A stretch of DNA of 64,000 nt. Source: Alloascoidea africana (taxonomy: Eukaryota > Ascomycota > Alloascoideomycetes > Alloascoideales > Alloascoideaceae). Shown here piece by piece: positions 35,403 to 46,194 of the stretch (position 1 is the stretch's first letter; each line of letters begins with the position of its first letter). Under the pieces are notes generated by a model. The model saw only the letters and a list, made by a program, of their open reading frames with translations. It was not told the origin of the DNA and did no database searches. The translations under genes and the position numbers were made by a program. The stretch spans positions 62,001 through 126,000 of the forward strand of contig JAKTTT010000017.1 in assembly GCA_030581615.1 (NCBI GenBank), in the 5' to 3' direction.

Positions 35403-35479
35403 CCCAACATTGAAGAATCAGTTGCAATAACAATGTGTTGGCAACAACTACATCAAAACCACAATCGCCCACCCTCAAA

Positions 35480-38400
35480 ATGCAGATGTTAACAAAGGTA
35501 TGTAATTGATATCGTAACAATCTGATCGAGCAATTATGTCCTTCTGAGACTTTGTTTTTTTGCAGACAAAGTTCTGGTTCTGTCTTGTCAGAGACTTGTT
35601 GGCTCCAGACTCTTTGGTAGCCCAAAATGCTAACAGATCTCGTATAGTTCGAGTCCAAATCCTCGAGGGCAAAAGGTGTCGCTTTTCATCCAAAGCGGTA
35701 TGTATAATAGACACTGTGTTTGGCACTCTGTAGTTTCAAAGGTTAACACTAGTTTTCATTGGTAGCCCGTGGATTCTAGTGTCTCTATATTCCTCGACAA
35801 TCCAGCTATGGGATTACAGAATGGGCACATTGATAGACCGCTTTGAAGACCACGACGGACCTGTTAGATGCGTGGATTTTCATCCGACCCAACCTTTGTT
35901 TGTATCGGGCAGTGATGACTATACCATCAAGGTGTGGTCATTACAGACACGAAAATGTATTTTCACGCTAAGTGGACATTTGGACTATGTGAGGACTGTT
36001 TACTTCCACTCCGAACTCCCATGGATCATATCTTCGTCCGACGACCAAACAATTCGTATTTGGAATTGGCAAAATCGCCAGGAGATTGCATGCTTGACAG
36101 GTCACAATCACTATGTCATGTCAGCTCAGTTCCACCCTAGTGAGGATTTGGTTGTGTCAGCCTCTCTGGACCAAACTGTCAGAGTCTGGGACATTTCTGG
36201 ACTACGCAAAAAACACTCTGCTCCTACTAGCACCCTTAGAACATTTGAAGACCAGTTTAATCGCGGTAATCCTCCGCCACAAGATATCTTTGGAAATACA
36301 GACGCTATTGTTAAGTATGTTCTGGAAGGTCATGATAGGGGCGTGAATTGGGCTTCATTCCACCCCAGATTGCCCCTAATTGTTTCTGGCGGTGATGATA
36401 GAGTGCTCAAGATTTGGAGAATGACTGAGACAAAGGCTTGGGAAACAGACACTTGTAGGGGACATACCGCCAATGTTACTTGTTGCTTGTTCCACCCGCA
36501 CCAGGACCTTATAATATCCATTGGGGAGGATAAGACCATCCGTACTTGGGATCTCAACAAGAGGACACCAGTTCAACAATTTAAGAGAGAGAATGATCGA
36601 CTGTGGCTTATTGCAAACCATCCCACTATCAATCTTTTCGCAGCTTGTCATGATAGCGGAGTTATGGTTTTCAAACTTGGACGCGAAAGACCCGCAAACA
36701 CAGTATCGCACAACTCTTTATTCTACATCAGCAAGGAAAAACAGGTCAAGAGATTTGACTTTCTCACTGGTGAAAACAGCTTGCCTATGCTCTCATTGAA
36801 AAAGTTTGGCAATCCCTGGGACCCAATTAGGTCTCTTGCCTACAACCCTGCTGAAAAATCTGTACTGGTGACACATACTGGAGATAATGGAAACGTTTAT
36901 GAGTTGGTTTCGCTTCCCCAGGAACCTTCGGTTGTCGCGATTGAGCCTACCGAAATCAGAAGAGGAACCGGTGACTCTGCAGTGTTCATTGCTAGAAACC
37001 GTTTTGCAGTTTTCCAAAAAGGCTCTCAGACTATTGACGTTAAAGATTTGACTAATTCCACTACTAAGTCAATCAAGTTAACTACGCCTGTTAATGACAT
37101 TGTCTATGCAGCCCCTGGTGTTTTGTTGCTATTGGGTCCTGCTTTGGTAACATTGTATGATGTACAACAGAAAAAACCGCTAGCGGAAATTGCACTGAAC
37201 AACATCAAATACGTATCTTGGTCCGCTGATGGGCAATATCTTGCTTTGCTAGGAAAGCACACAATCACGATTGTTAACAAGAAATTAGAAATCATTTGTT
37301 CGCTCCACGAAACAATCAGAATCAAAAGCGCGGCCTTTGATGAGACCAATGTCTTGTTGTACACTACTCTAAACCAGATCAAGTACGTTCTTTTGAGTGG
37401 AGATACAGGCATTCTTAAGAGCATCGAAAACACCCTTTACGTTGTACATTCAAAGAGGAGAACATATTTTTTGAACAGAAGCGCAGAGGTTGTCCAGGTT
37501 GATATAGACCCTACAGAGTTTAGATTCAAAAAGGCTTTGGTCAACAAAAATTTTTCAGAAGTTTTGAGAATCATTAGAAATTCAAATCTTGTTGGACAAA
37601 ATATCATTGCGTACCTGGAAAAGAAAGGATACCCAGACGTTGCTCTTCAGTTTGTTCAGGACCCACAGACCAAATTTGAACTTGCCTTGGAGTGTGGTAA
37701 TTTGGAGGTTGCTTTGGAGCAGGCCAAGATTTTGGATACGCCTGCTGCGTATGAGCGACTCGGAAAGGAGGCCTTGAATCAAGGTAATAGTCAAATTGTT
37801 GAGCTTGTGTTCCAAAAGCAGCAGCACTTTGACAAACTTTCATTCCTGTATCTCGCAACCGGTGACCTGAACAAGTTGAAGAAGATGCAGCAAATTGCAG
37901 AATACAGAGGCGACTTGAACTCAATTGTTCAAAACTCAATCTATTTAAACGATGTTGAGAAGAGAATTGAAATTTTGAAGCAGTCAGGATTGGCGCCACT
38001 TGCTTACGCTTTGGCCAAGACCAACAATTTGGAAGAGCTTGCATCTTCAATCTTAGAGGAGTCAGAAGTTGAGGAAACTCAGGTGTCTGAAGGAGAATCA
38101 TTTTCTGTTCCTCTACCTGTGACTTCCACGCCTATCAACAACTGGCCATTGAAATCATCTTCTCTTTCGTTCTTTGAACAGGCCGTCCTCGGAAATGTCG
38201 AGAATCTATCTATAGAGGAACCATCTCAAACAGCAGTTAAAGAGGCTGATGATGCTTTTGACTCTGAGTTTATCGAACCAGAAGAAGGAGAAGTAGACGA
38301 ATCTGGATGGGATCTAGATGAAGATTTGGACCTAGGAAACGAAGACAACGAAGAAGAAGCAGAATCTGGCGACTTTGCCGAACCTGGAAAGGGAGCAGGC

Positions 38401-39306
38401 GAGTATGCATATTGGTTGAGGAATACTCGTACCGCTGCTGGACATGTTGCTGCCGGATCTTTTGAAAGTGCAGCTCAATTGCTCAACAGACAGCTAGGCG
38501 TTGTTAATTTCGAACCTCTTAGAGCCCGATTCCTGGAAGTTTATGAAGCCTCAAAACTACATTTCCCTGGAACAGAAGGTTTGGAACCGTTGGCCACGTA
38601 TGTTAGAGCTGACAAAGACGTGCAGAGCGATAATCGAATACTTCCCCTTGTCCCAGGCTACGACGATCTTTCACATCTGTTCAATGCTGCTTTAAAACAA
38701 TTCAAGAAGAACAGCTTGAAAGAGGCAATTGCCCTATTCCGCCAGGTCATTTATACAATCACTGTTCTTTCAGTTCGGAATCAAGAAGAAGCAGATAATT
38801 GTATTGAACTGCTGCACAGCACAAGAGAGTACATTTTGGGTCTTTCAATCGAACTTGAACGTCGTTCTCTGCCTGCAGAAGACGTTAAGAGAAACCTCGA
38901 ACTTGCAGCTTATTTCGCAACAGTGAATCTAAGAAAGGAGCATAGACAAATACCATTGCAGTCGGCAATGATGACTGCCTTCAAAGCTAAAAACTTTATT
39001 CTTGCTTCCATTTTTGCAGACAAGATTTTGGCAGTTGGTGCCAACGCTCAACGTCGTGAACAAACATTGAAGATCAAACAGAAATGCGATAGAACTCCAA
39101 GAGACGCAGTTGAGATTGATTTTGACCCACATGCCGAATTCGATCTTTGTGCAGCAACCTTTACTCCAATATATAAGGGAGACCAGTATGTTACGGAAGC
39201 GCTGACTGGCGCCAAATACTTGCCCAGTGAGAAGGGTAACCTGTGTAGGATTACGCAGATTACGGCCATAGGTGCTCCAGCATCTGGATGTAGACTAGTT
39301 GAATAA
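35480..39306 (+). CDS. COP1: Coatomer alpha subunit (alpha-COP, 3 exons)
   Basis: Exons 35480-35497, 35648-35697 and 35766-39306 give 1202 residues, against 1201 in S. cerevisiae Cop1. The first exon codes only MQMLTK; the second FESKSSRAKGVAFHPK; the third resumes with PWILVSLYSSTIQLWDYR, matching the universally conserved alpha-COP start. Intron 1 (150 nt) has GTATGT..TATAG with a TGCTAAC branch point; intron 2 (68 nt) has GTATGT..GGTAG with GTTAAC. Six or seven WD40 repeats occupy about residues 1-320, then the coatomer WD-associated region, an acidic linker (EPEEGEVDESGWDLDEDLDL, about 855) and the C-terminal domain that binds epsilon-COP. The protein is part of the COPI coat for Golgi-to-ER retrieval and recognises dilysine signals through its WD40 face. 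Confidence 0.98.
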
Positions 39307-42300
39307 AGAGTTTGAGTTTTTTTTGGTCTATTTTTTTAATGCATTTCCTGTTTGTTGTGAACCACCTATAAAGACTTTATGGAAAGAGTGGCAATTATCG
39401 TTTGGCAATCTGTCTAGTCAGTAGATCTATATGAATCTAAAAGTATCTTGCTCACCATTCTCATTTTAAGACAAACAGGGGCATTTCTGTCAAATAACGC
39501 CTTAATACTCTCTTCCAACGGGACACAACCTGCTACCATTGAACAGCCAGAAAAATGATGATAAGCTCCTCTGGTATAGTCATGTTGACAAACTGATAAA
39601 GGTAGAGATTTTTCCTATTCTAATGTTGCTCACGATAATCTATTTTGGGCCTTTCCATTTTATGAGAGTTTTTCGTGCTTGCTTTTGGTAGTTGACTTTC
39701 ACTGAGTCATGCCTCCAAACAATGCTCGCAAAGGAGTGAAATTGCTTTTAATAAATCGCGATTTCTTCCATTGTTTCGTATTTAATGCTGTTATTTTTCC
39801 TTGGAATTTAAAGCTAAATTCGATGACAGAAAGCTGTTGACATACTCCTTTGATATTGCATTGCTTCATGCGATTATTTGTTTACATTGCTTAAGAATTC
39901 TCGAAAAAGCAAAGAGCTAGTACTTTAATTAACATTATAATTTTATCAGCTTAGAATCTCTTTGTGTTCAGCAAAAAATCAAACCAATTTAAGACTGAGC
40001 TCTTTCCAGATCCCCTTTAATTATTAATGCCCTAGTAAATTTTAATTTGGTCATTTACTTTTCTAGAAAGAAAGCTATTTCATTGATTCTATGTCTTTTC
40101 GGCCAGATTTTAGTGAACGGGACGCTTTAAATCCTATCTTCATCTCCCATGATTGAAAAGATAAAGTTAATAAAAATAAGACAATCATCATGCCAGCAAA
40201 ATCCAAGTTAATTGTTCATACTATTATTCTCCTGATTGAGCTTCAAAATATGAAAGAGATGCTATATTCCTAAAAGAGACTTGTCCAGGAAATAAAGCAA
40301 TATTCCATGGGCTCTTCAATGATAGTAGGGTTCAAGAGTGGGCTTTTGAGCATGTGAAACCTTTTATTTCGTCAGAGCCTTCCAAGACCTCACTTGAGGC
40401 TTCTTAGGGGCGTTGATACCAGTTAACCGAAGAGCTATGGAAGATATCTTTTAGTTTAGAACTTTAGCCTGGTCAGAGAATTTCTTTAAAGATAATTAGT
40501 GCGATAATGCGACTGTTAACCTTCAAAAAGTCTCGTTTTTTAACCAAGCCCGGTCAAACATATCCTTTCATTTTTAGATGAAAAATCCAAGAAGTTTATC
40601 TCTCAGGAGTGATCCTTGAAGAAAAACTTAGTCTCAAACCATTCACACAGCACAAGCTAGCCAAAATGGGCAGGATTCTTGTGTAAGGTACTTTCCACCT
40701 CCTTAATCGATTTATGACGACATAAAACGCTGATTGCACTTTAGGCTTTCCAGCGAGTCATATATTCCCCAGGATTTATCCTCACATTAAAGACCTTGTA
40801 AACAAGCTCTCTTATCTTTAGCAATAAAAAAAAGGCGATTCAGTGGTGTTCATAAGGAACATAAACAGGAGTCAACAAAACTATAACAGGATCATAATTT
40901 AACACTGAAAACTTGATTTTAGTGTCTGGATGGGTGGTGATATGTACATTGAAGATCAACCTTTCTCTTTGTCGAAATCATTTAATCTAAATAATATCTA
41001 GAGCATCGCCGGCTGGTGTCTTGTGATTTCTTCAAGTTTAAAATTCATCCTTTATTACCCCAGAACACATTTTTCGTCCAGTTTAAAGCTGACTTGTAAA
41101 ACCCTCTAATTTAATGCCCTGTGTTGTTATTGATCGAGAACTAATTCAAGCGTAAAGACTACGACCTTCCTTCTTTACTGATATTAATTTAGAAAATAAT
41201 CTTCTAAAAATCAATTGAATTATATAAATTTGAAATAACATGATACGATTCGCCAATTGATTTAATAACATGGCGGCCAATGCAGACTTGTCCATCAAAG
41301 TGAGCATCAGGAAAAGAATTCTCGTAGCTACATTTTCCTATTCCACTCAAGATCAAGGCTTGAAATCCCTTATGGGTTCCAAGCTTCTATTGTTTCATAA
41401 AATTCTTTTTGTCCTTGTTCGTTGTTGGGAGTAGCCCTAAACGTTCTTGGTTTTAATTGTAAGCACCCAGAAAAACGAAGGGCAATGCACCAAATCACCC
41501 AGCCTACTTTCCAATTAGTATAACAAATATTTATGTTTACAGGATAGGTTATTGAACAGGGATTTTTGAGAGAGACAAAATTCTCGTCTGGAAGTTTTGA
41601 GGGAGAGACGGGATCGGTTCAAGCTTTTCAGCATGATCCTATGCTTCAACATGAGCGACATCGGGGCTACTTTCAAAGGGTTGAGCGCGGACAACTTATA
41701 GAGATAAGAGGTTGCTATATGGACCATATGTTGGTAGGAAATAGAACCCGCTGGCAATGCAGAGTATGCTTTTCTACGAGGAGGTTAGAAAGTTTTTGTT
41801 TTGGCTTAATGAACTGAACAAGGTCTGGGGGACAAGACTGAGATGAAGCACGCCAAAAGCTCTATCTGTTGGCTCAGACAAGGTCGGAAGTATCTTTACA
41901 CTTGTTGCACTTGATTAGGGTGATCAAAGCAAATTGCATGATTAAGAATGATTCTTATACTCTTGCGAACTTTTGCTGTAAAAGATGATTCAGAATTTGA
42001 GCAGTCTAATGATCCTTAAAAGAGATGCTTGGCTATCGTACTTCTCCACTTGAGAGTGAACTGGGGAATCTATTCCACCTGCAAACGAGAAACTTAGAAA
42101 AGAGGAGAGTTATAGAAGCGGTCTCACCACCAAAGGCTAATCATGTAATACACAACTGTTCATGAAGCCGCTTATGAAAACAGTTTTGACCTACCCTCTA
42201 TGGATTGGCTGAACTGAAACTTGGTAGAGACTACTATACCTGGAGTTAGAAAAGGAACTTTTACCTTTTTCCTCAAACAATATCGAGAGCGTTAAACGCC

Positions 42301-43594
42301 TCCAAATTACAATGTATAATTGTTAACTTCTAACTTTTATAGACGGCTTTTGTACATCAATGAAATAAGTTTATCAGAGGTCAGTGGAAATCCTGAACAG
42401 TTTTGCCCGGTTCAAGTAGAACAACGAGAATGGCTACCGCAAATGCCTGAGGCATACTTGTACCGAGGCACATCTGTAGTATCACCGTTTACTAAGAAGG
42501 TTCCTTGTTTAAGACAACAATTCTAAAGGGAATCTAACGGAATTGGACCAGCCATAAATATGGAGGGTATTGTTAGAGTTTCAAATGAAGAAGTTAGTTT
42601 TTACAGTGATGTAATTGTGATGTTGAGTCACTAAAACGTCCTTTTCGTTATCTGGCCAATACTCTTCAATCCAGGGGTAAAAATCATCCAATATCAAGAC
42701 ACTAATGAGAACGACTGAGCTATACCTGTGGTGTAAAAGGTGGCTTGCATAGGACCGAAAATTCGGATTATTTTTGTTGTGATTATCATCAGTGCCTCAA
42801 GTTCCACTTTGTTCTATAAACACTTTCAAGCCGCTTCCTTACTTGCAGTTAGGACAAACTTCTGAAGTTCTGTTTGTGACCAAAAAACTTCAAACTACCA
42901 ATGGTAGTCTGCTACGCCTATCTTCCAGGCCCCTAAGAAAAATTTCCATCCGAGTATCGGGCAATTGGTAGTCTAAACTCTACCAGAAGATCAGGATTTT
43001 CATTTGTGTGGAGAAGGTCTTTGTTTTGAACAACCTCCAACATTCTTTGAGGTGACCAGCCAAGCACCCTTCCTACTTTTATTCTTTCCTCCAACTGGAA
43101 ACTTTCTTTTCTTTGATCTGGGGTATGGTTACATCGCTTCCCAACCTAAACACTATGTGCCAATCCTTTCAAAAACAAACTTTTCTTTCAGTTTGTTCCA
43201 GCTTCTTCTTTTTCCAAAACACACGTGCATATTTGAGGGTGTACGGGTGTTGTGCTCTTATTATTGCCTTTCTTTTATATTTTTTCTCGCTTGAATAATA
43301 CTGGGTGGATTCTTTCGCCTCTTCATCGTCTCTTCAGTGCCGTCACGACTTGTTTGATCCTGCTACTGTCCCTTACACTTGGAGATACTCGCTATCGCCA
43401 TTTCATTGCCGCTATCATTTCTTAACTTGATTATCTACCATATTTCTAGTCCTTACTTCAGTCTGGTTATAATAATGCCGTTGTAAACGCCAAGTCCTAA
43501 TCAGCAATAAAAGAGCTATAACAAAACATCTCGTGTGTTCTTTTCTGCTCTTTTCACATCTCAGTCGCACTCATTTCATACTGTGAATTATTTA
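39307..43594. other. AT-rich desert between COP1 and OCA5
   Basis: 4.3 kb with no intact gene. Short coding-like islands occur (40582-40686, 41515-41817, 42320-42526) separated by dense stops. A T- and TC-rich stretch from about 43.0 to 43.5 kb is the likely OCA5 promoter and leader. Confidence 0.5.
40582..40686 (+). mobile_element. LINE-like reverse-transcriptase trace
   Basis: A 34-codon open stretch reads YLSGVILEEKLSLKPFTQHK and then LAKMGRIL. This resembles the segment after the catalytic core of non-LTR reverse transcriptases (YLGVxLDxKLxFKxHI...KAxxxL). No endonuclease or clear active-site motif could be joined to it nearby, so it would be an old, heavily decayed fragment. The call rests on one short motif. 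Confidence 0.25.
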
Positions 43595-45448
43595 ATGGAA
43601 CCATCTTCTATTCTGGTGCCGCATGGCACCAGCACTTCCCATGCTTCCAGCTCACCCGACTACGAAGATGGCCTTGGAATATCTCCTACAAGGCGGGAAA
43701 ACTACCATAGTAACAACAGCAGCACGAAATTCAAGCAGCGTATCAGTCTCCATCATTATCGTCATTCGAAGCCAACAATAAACGATTCTCCCGAATTGGT
43801 GGCCCTTGTTCATAAATACATTGAAGAGAAAAACACGGATGGGCTAGCTTTGATCGCCAGACACAAAGGTCTTCCCCCACACCTAAGGGAGTTTGCATGG
43901 CCTCTTCTTTTACTGGATCATCCTTTTGTCAAGAAGCCATACATTAGTCCTGAAAATGATTCGGCTTTTCAATCAGAGACGCCCCCCAGTTCAAAGAGAA
44001 TTAGAGCGGACCTAAACAGATATCGGAAACATGCTCACTACCATAGGGGCAAGCGTAACGGAACCACCGAGAAAGGAGAACTCAGCAAAGATTCGTCTGA
44101 AGTATCTACTGCCAACACTCTGGAGGATCAAATGTTTAGTGCTATTGAAGAAGCACTCATCAGGTTTCTGCGAAAATGGGGCGGCATCATTCCTTACCAA
44201 ACTGGCATGGCATGGATTGCCCTTGGACTGGCAGAATGGGTACCCCCTCTTCCGAGTACGAATTACGTTCTCAATGGACGAGCGAAAACATATGCTCGAA
44301 CTCGAAACTCTGAGCAGCAGAACGAAGATGGTGCGCATGCCGATTACATTACCACCACGGATGCCGTAGGCGATGGTCCCATGGGATCGTATTCCCCGTC
44401 GTCACAGAGCATCCAAAGCTCTGTGGGTTCAAGTCATCAAGGCTCAGAAACGTCGACTCCAACCATGAATAATTGTGAATTTCCACCTGTTGAACTTGAT
44501 TTGTTGTCGGCATCTCTCATGACTCATAAACCAACCCTCAAATATTATGAAACTTTTGAGCGGTTAATGCTGGTGCTTCTCCACTCGCCCGATCCTGCTG
44601 ATCCAAGCCACAAACCCCGAAGAATCAGTAAAGATGAAAGCAACGACGATGACTATCCCCTCTTAAGCGGAGAGCCTATATCAGACAGAATATCGGTTTT
44701 CCTTTATGTTTTTCGAACCATTTTACCCGAGCTGAACAAGTATTTTTATGAAGAGGACGTTTTGTCTTCGGCTGGCGGTGATGAATGGCTACTTTGGTGG
44801 GTGAAATGGACGGGGGCTAAGGTATGGAGCAAATATGACCGTGGCCGCGTGTGGGATTTATATCTGGGCTATCGAGAGTCAGTGCCTGTAATTAGAACAA
44901 TTAATACCGACTCTGAGGAACCGCGAGAGGCCAACAGCAACAGCAGATCAAAATCCATATACCTTGATGAAGCGCAATTGAAAGCACTTGGAGGGGATCC
45001 CTTTTGGAGTCCAATGGATCTGGACCCAACAGACGCTGAATCTATGTCTCAAAAGAAGCGAGTGTTGTCTCTGTTCTCTCCTTCTCACTTGACGAATGAA
45101 TCACTCCCAATCGAACCTCATATTGCGCATATATTCATGTGTCTTGCTATGCTAAAGTCGAAGGAAACAACGCTTTTGGAGCTGGATCAGTTTGAGATAC
45201 GAGAATATCTCAGTAGGGTCTCATCGTTGAAGCGGACGCAACAGCATCTGGATAGCCGATACTCCCAGAACGTTAATGGCCTCTTACAGTCGCCTTCTTC
45301 CTCTGTCCACAAAAAGACAAACGAGGAAAATAACCATCATCTATCCGTTATAAAACCAGTAACTGGCGATATCGAAAGTATAATAATTGAGAGTGGCGAG
45401 CTGTGGAGGTCGTGGCTGTGGTCGGAGATGGTTGATGATAATTCATGA
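43595..45448 (+). CDS. OCA5: Oca5-like TBC-domain protein
   Basis: 617 residues from the ATG at 43595; the frame extends 20 codons upstream without an ATG. It aligns along its whole length with S. cerevisiae Oca5: GLPPHLREFAWPLLLLDHP near the N-terminus, FLRKWGGIIPYQTGMAWIAL with LAEWVPP, FERLMLVLLHSPD, VFRTILPEL, WLLWWVKWTGAKV with DRGRVWDLYLGYR, NDPFW-like GGDPFWSP, and the closing GELWRSWLWSEM. The domain is a divergent Rab-GTPase-TBC fold, without an obvious arginine/glutamine finger pair. Oca5 is a cytosolic protein linked to the Oca phosphatase group; its molecular activity is unknown. Low-complexity inserts (about 125-170 and 245-290) lie between conserved blocks. Confidence 0.92.
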   Translation: MEPSSILVPHGTSTSHASSSPDYEDGLGISPTRRENYHSNNSSTKFKQRISLHHYRHSKPTINDSPELVALVHKYIEEKNTDGLALIARHKGLPPHLREFAWPLLLLDHPFVKKPYISPENDSAFQSETPPSSKRIRADLNRYRKHAHYHRGKRNGTTEKGELSKDSSEVSTANTLEDQMFSAIEEALIRFLRKWGGIIPYQTGMAWIALGLAEWVPPLPSTNYVLNGRAKTYARTRNSEQQNEDGAHADYITTTDAVGDGPMGSYSPSSQSIQSSVGSSHQGSETSTPTMNNCEFPPVELDLLSASLMTHKPTLKYYETFERLMLVLLHSPDPADPSHKPRRISKDESNDDDYPLLSGEPISDRISVFLYVFRTILPELNKYFYEEDVLSSAGGDEWLLWWVKWTGAKVWSKYDRGRVWDLYLGYRESVPVIRTINTDSEEPREANSNSRSKSIYLDEAQLKALGGDPFWSPMDLDPTDAESMSQKKRVLSLFSPSHLTNESLPIEPHIAHIFMCLAMLKSKETTLLELDQFEIREYLSRVSSLKRTQQHLDSRYSQNVNGLLQSPSSSVHKKTNEENNHHLSVIKPVTGDIESIIIESGELWRSWLWSEMVDDNS

Positions 45449-45951
45449 ATTTGGGGTAGAAACATGGAAAAGTACAATGGAACATCCAGAAAAGTAATGG
45501 CTCATAGTTAAACGAAACGATTTTTATTCCTTCATTTTTTTGTTTGTTTGTTTGTTTGTTTTGTCCTACTCAATGAAATATGTCCATTTTTCTAGTAATC
45601 GTACGTTGATTCAAATCTTTTGTGTAGAGGCAACTAAGCAGAACAATAATGCAAAAGACAGCTAACGGGGGGTGTGAGTGATCTTTTATACCACACCATG
45701 GTCATTCCCATGTAGAGCAAGGACTACCAGTGGCGGCGGCTATCGTTTATAAGAGCTGGGATTGAAGGGAGTGTGAAGGTTGTTTATAATTGAAAAAACA
45801 AACCCGAGGGATATTCCACGTGGGTCATTTTCCAAGTTTAGTTTGGCCAATTACGATTATTTATGATGGTTGTTTGTACAGTACAGGTGGGATGGATCTT
45901 CCGTCTACAATATAAACAAAATCCCAAAGCAGGCAAGCCGGGCCTATCTAA

Positions 45952-46194
45952 ATGTTCTTGTCTTGTTTGCATTCCCCAAGCGCCGGTTCCAGGACTTGGA
46001 ATGTATGCATGCCATTTGGTAGAGACCGCGCGGACTGGGTTCTCGGCCTGGAACAGCTTGGTTTCTCGTCGGAGTGTGAAGAAAAGCTGTTCAATCTAAT
46101 CAATCAGTTGAGAAGACATCCATACCCAAATTCGCAGTTAACAGGGAGTTTGCTCTGTGTATTAAATATTTCCCAATGTTTCACTATAATATAG
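45952..46194 (+). CDS. Unassigned coding-like open frame
   Basis: An 80-codon frame whose middle (FGRDRADWVLGLEQLGF, then CEEKLFNLINQL) looks like a genuine amphipathic-helix protein segment rather than shadow. It ends shortly after in lower-quality sequence. It may be an exon of an unrecognised spliced gene or a remnant. No homology recognised. Confidence 0.2.
   Translation: MFLSCLHSPSAGSRTWNVCMPFGRDRADWVLGLEQLGFSSECEEKLFNLINQLRRHPYPNSQLTGSLLCVLNISQCFTII

Larger units (their letters stand above)
29892..35479. other. Long gene-free region between CYC8 and COP1
   Basis: 5.6 kb without a confirmed gene, dotted with simple repeats: TCTA/TCAA (30168-30198), CA (30257-30271), CTTGTG units (31087-31130), GTAAAT-type (31783-31825), GGGCATTT x3 (32044-32069) and AAAAG (33051-33085). 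A possible small spliced gene lies at 33978-34169. The COP1 promoter occupies the last few hundred bases, with a Reb1-like site at 35395. Confidence 0.55.

Noticed and set aside
43535-43594. Longer OCA5 start at a GTG codon
   Set aside because: First ATG in frame is at 43595; the upstream residues are not conserved.
45814-45822. CACGTGGG box after OCA5
   Set aside because: No phosphate-related gene nearby; a single E-box is expected by chance in 64 kb.
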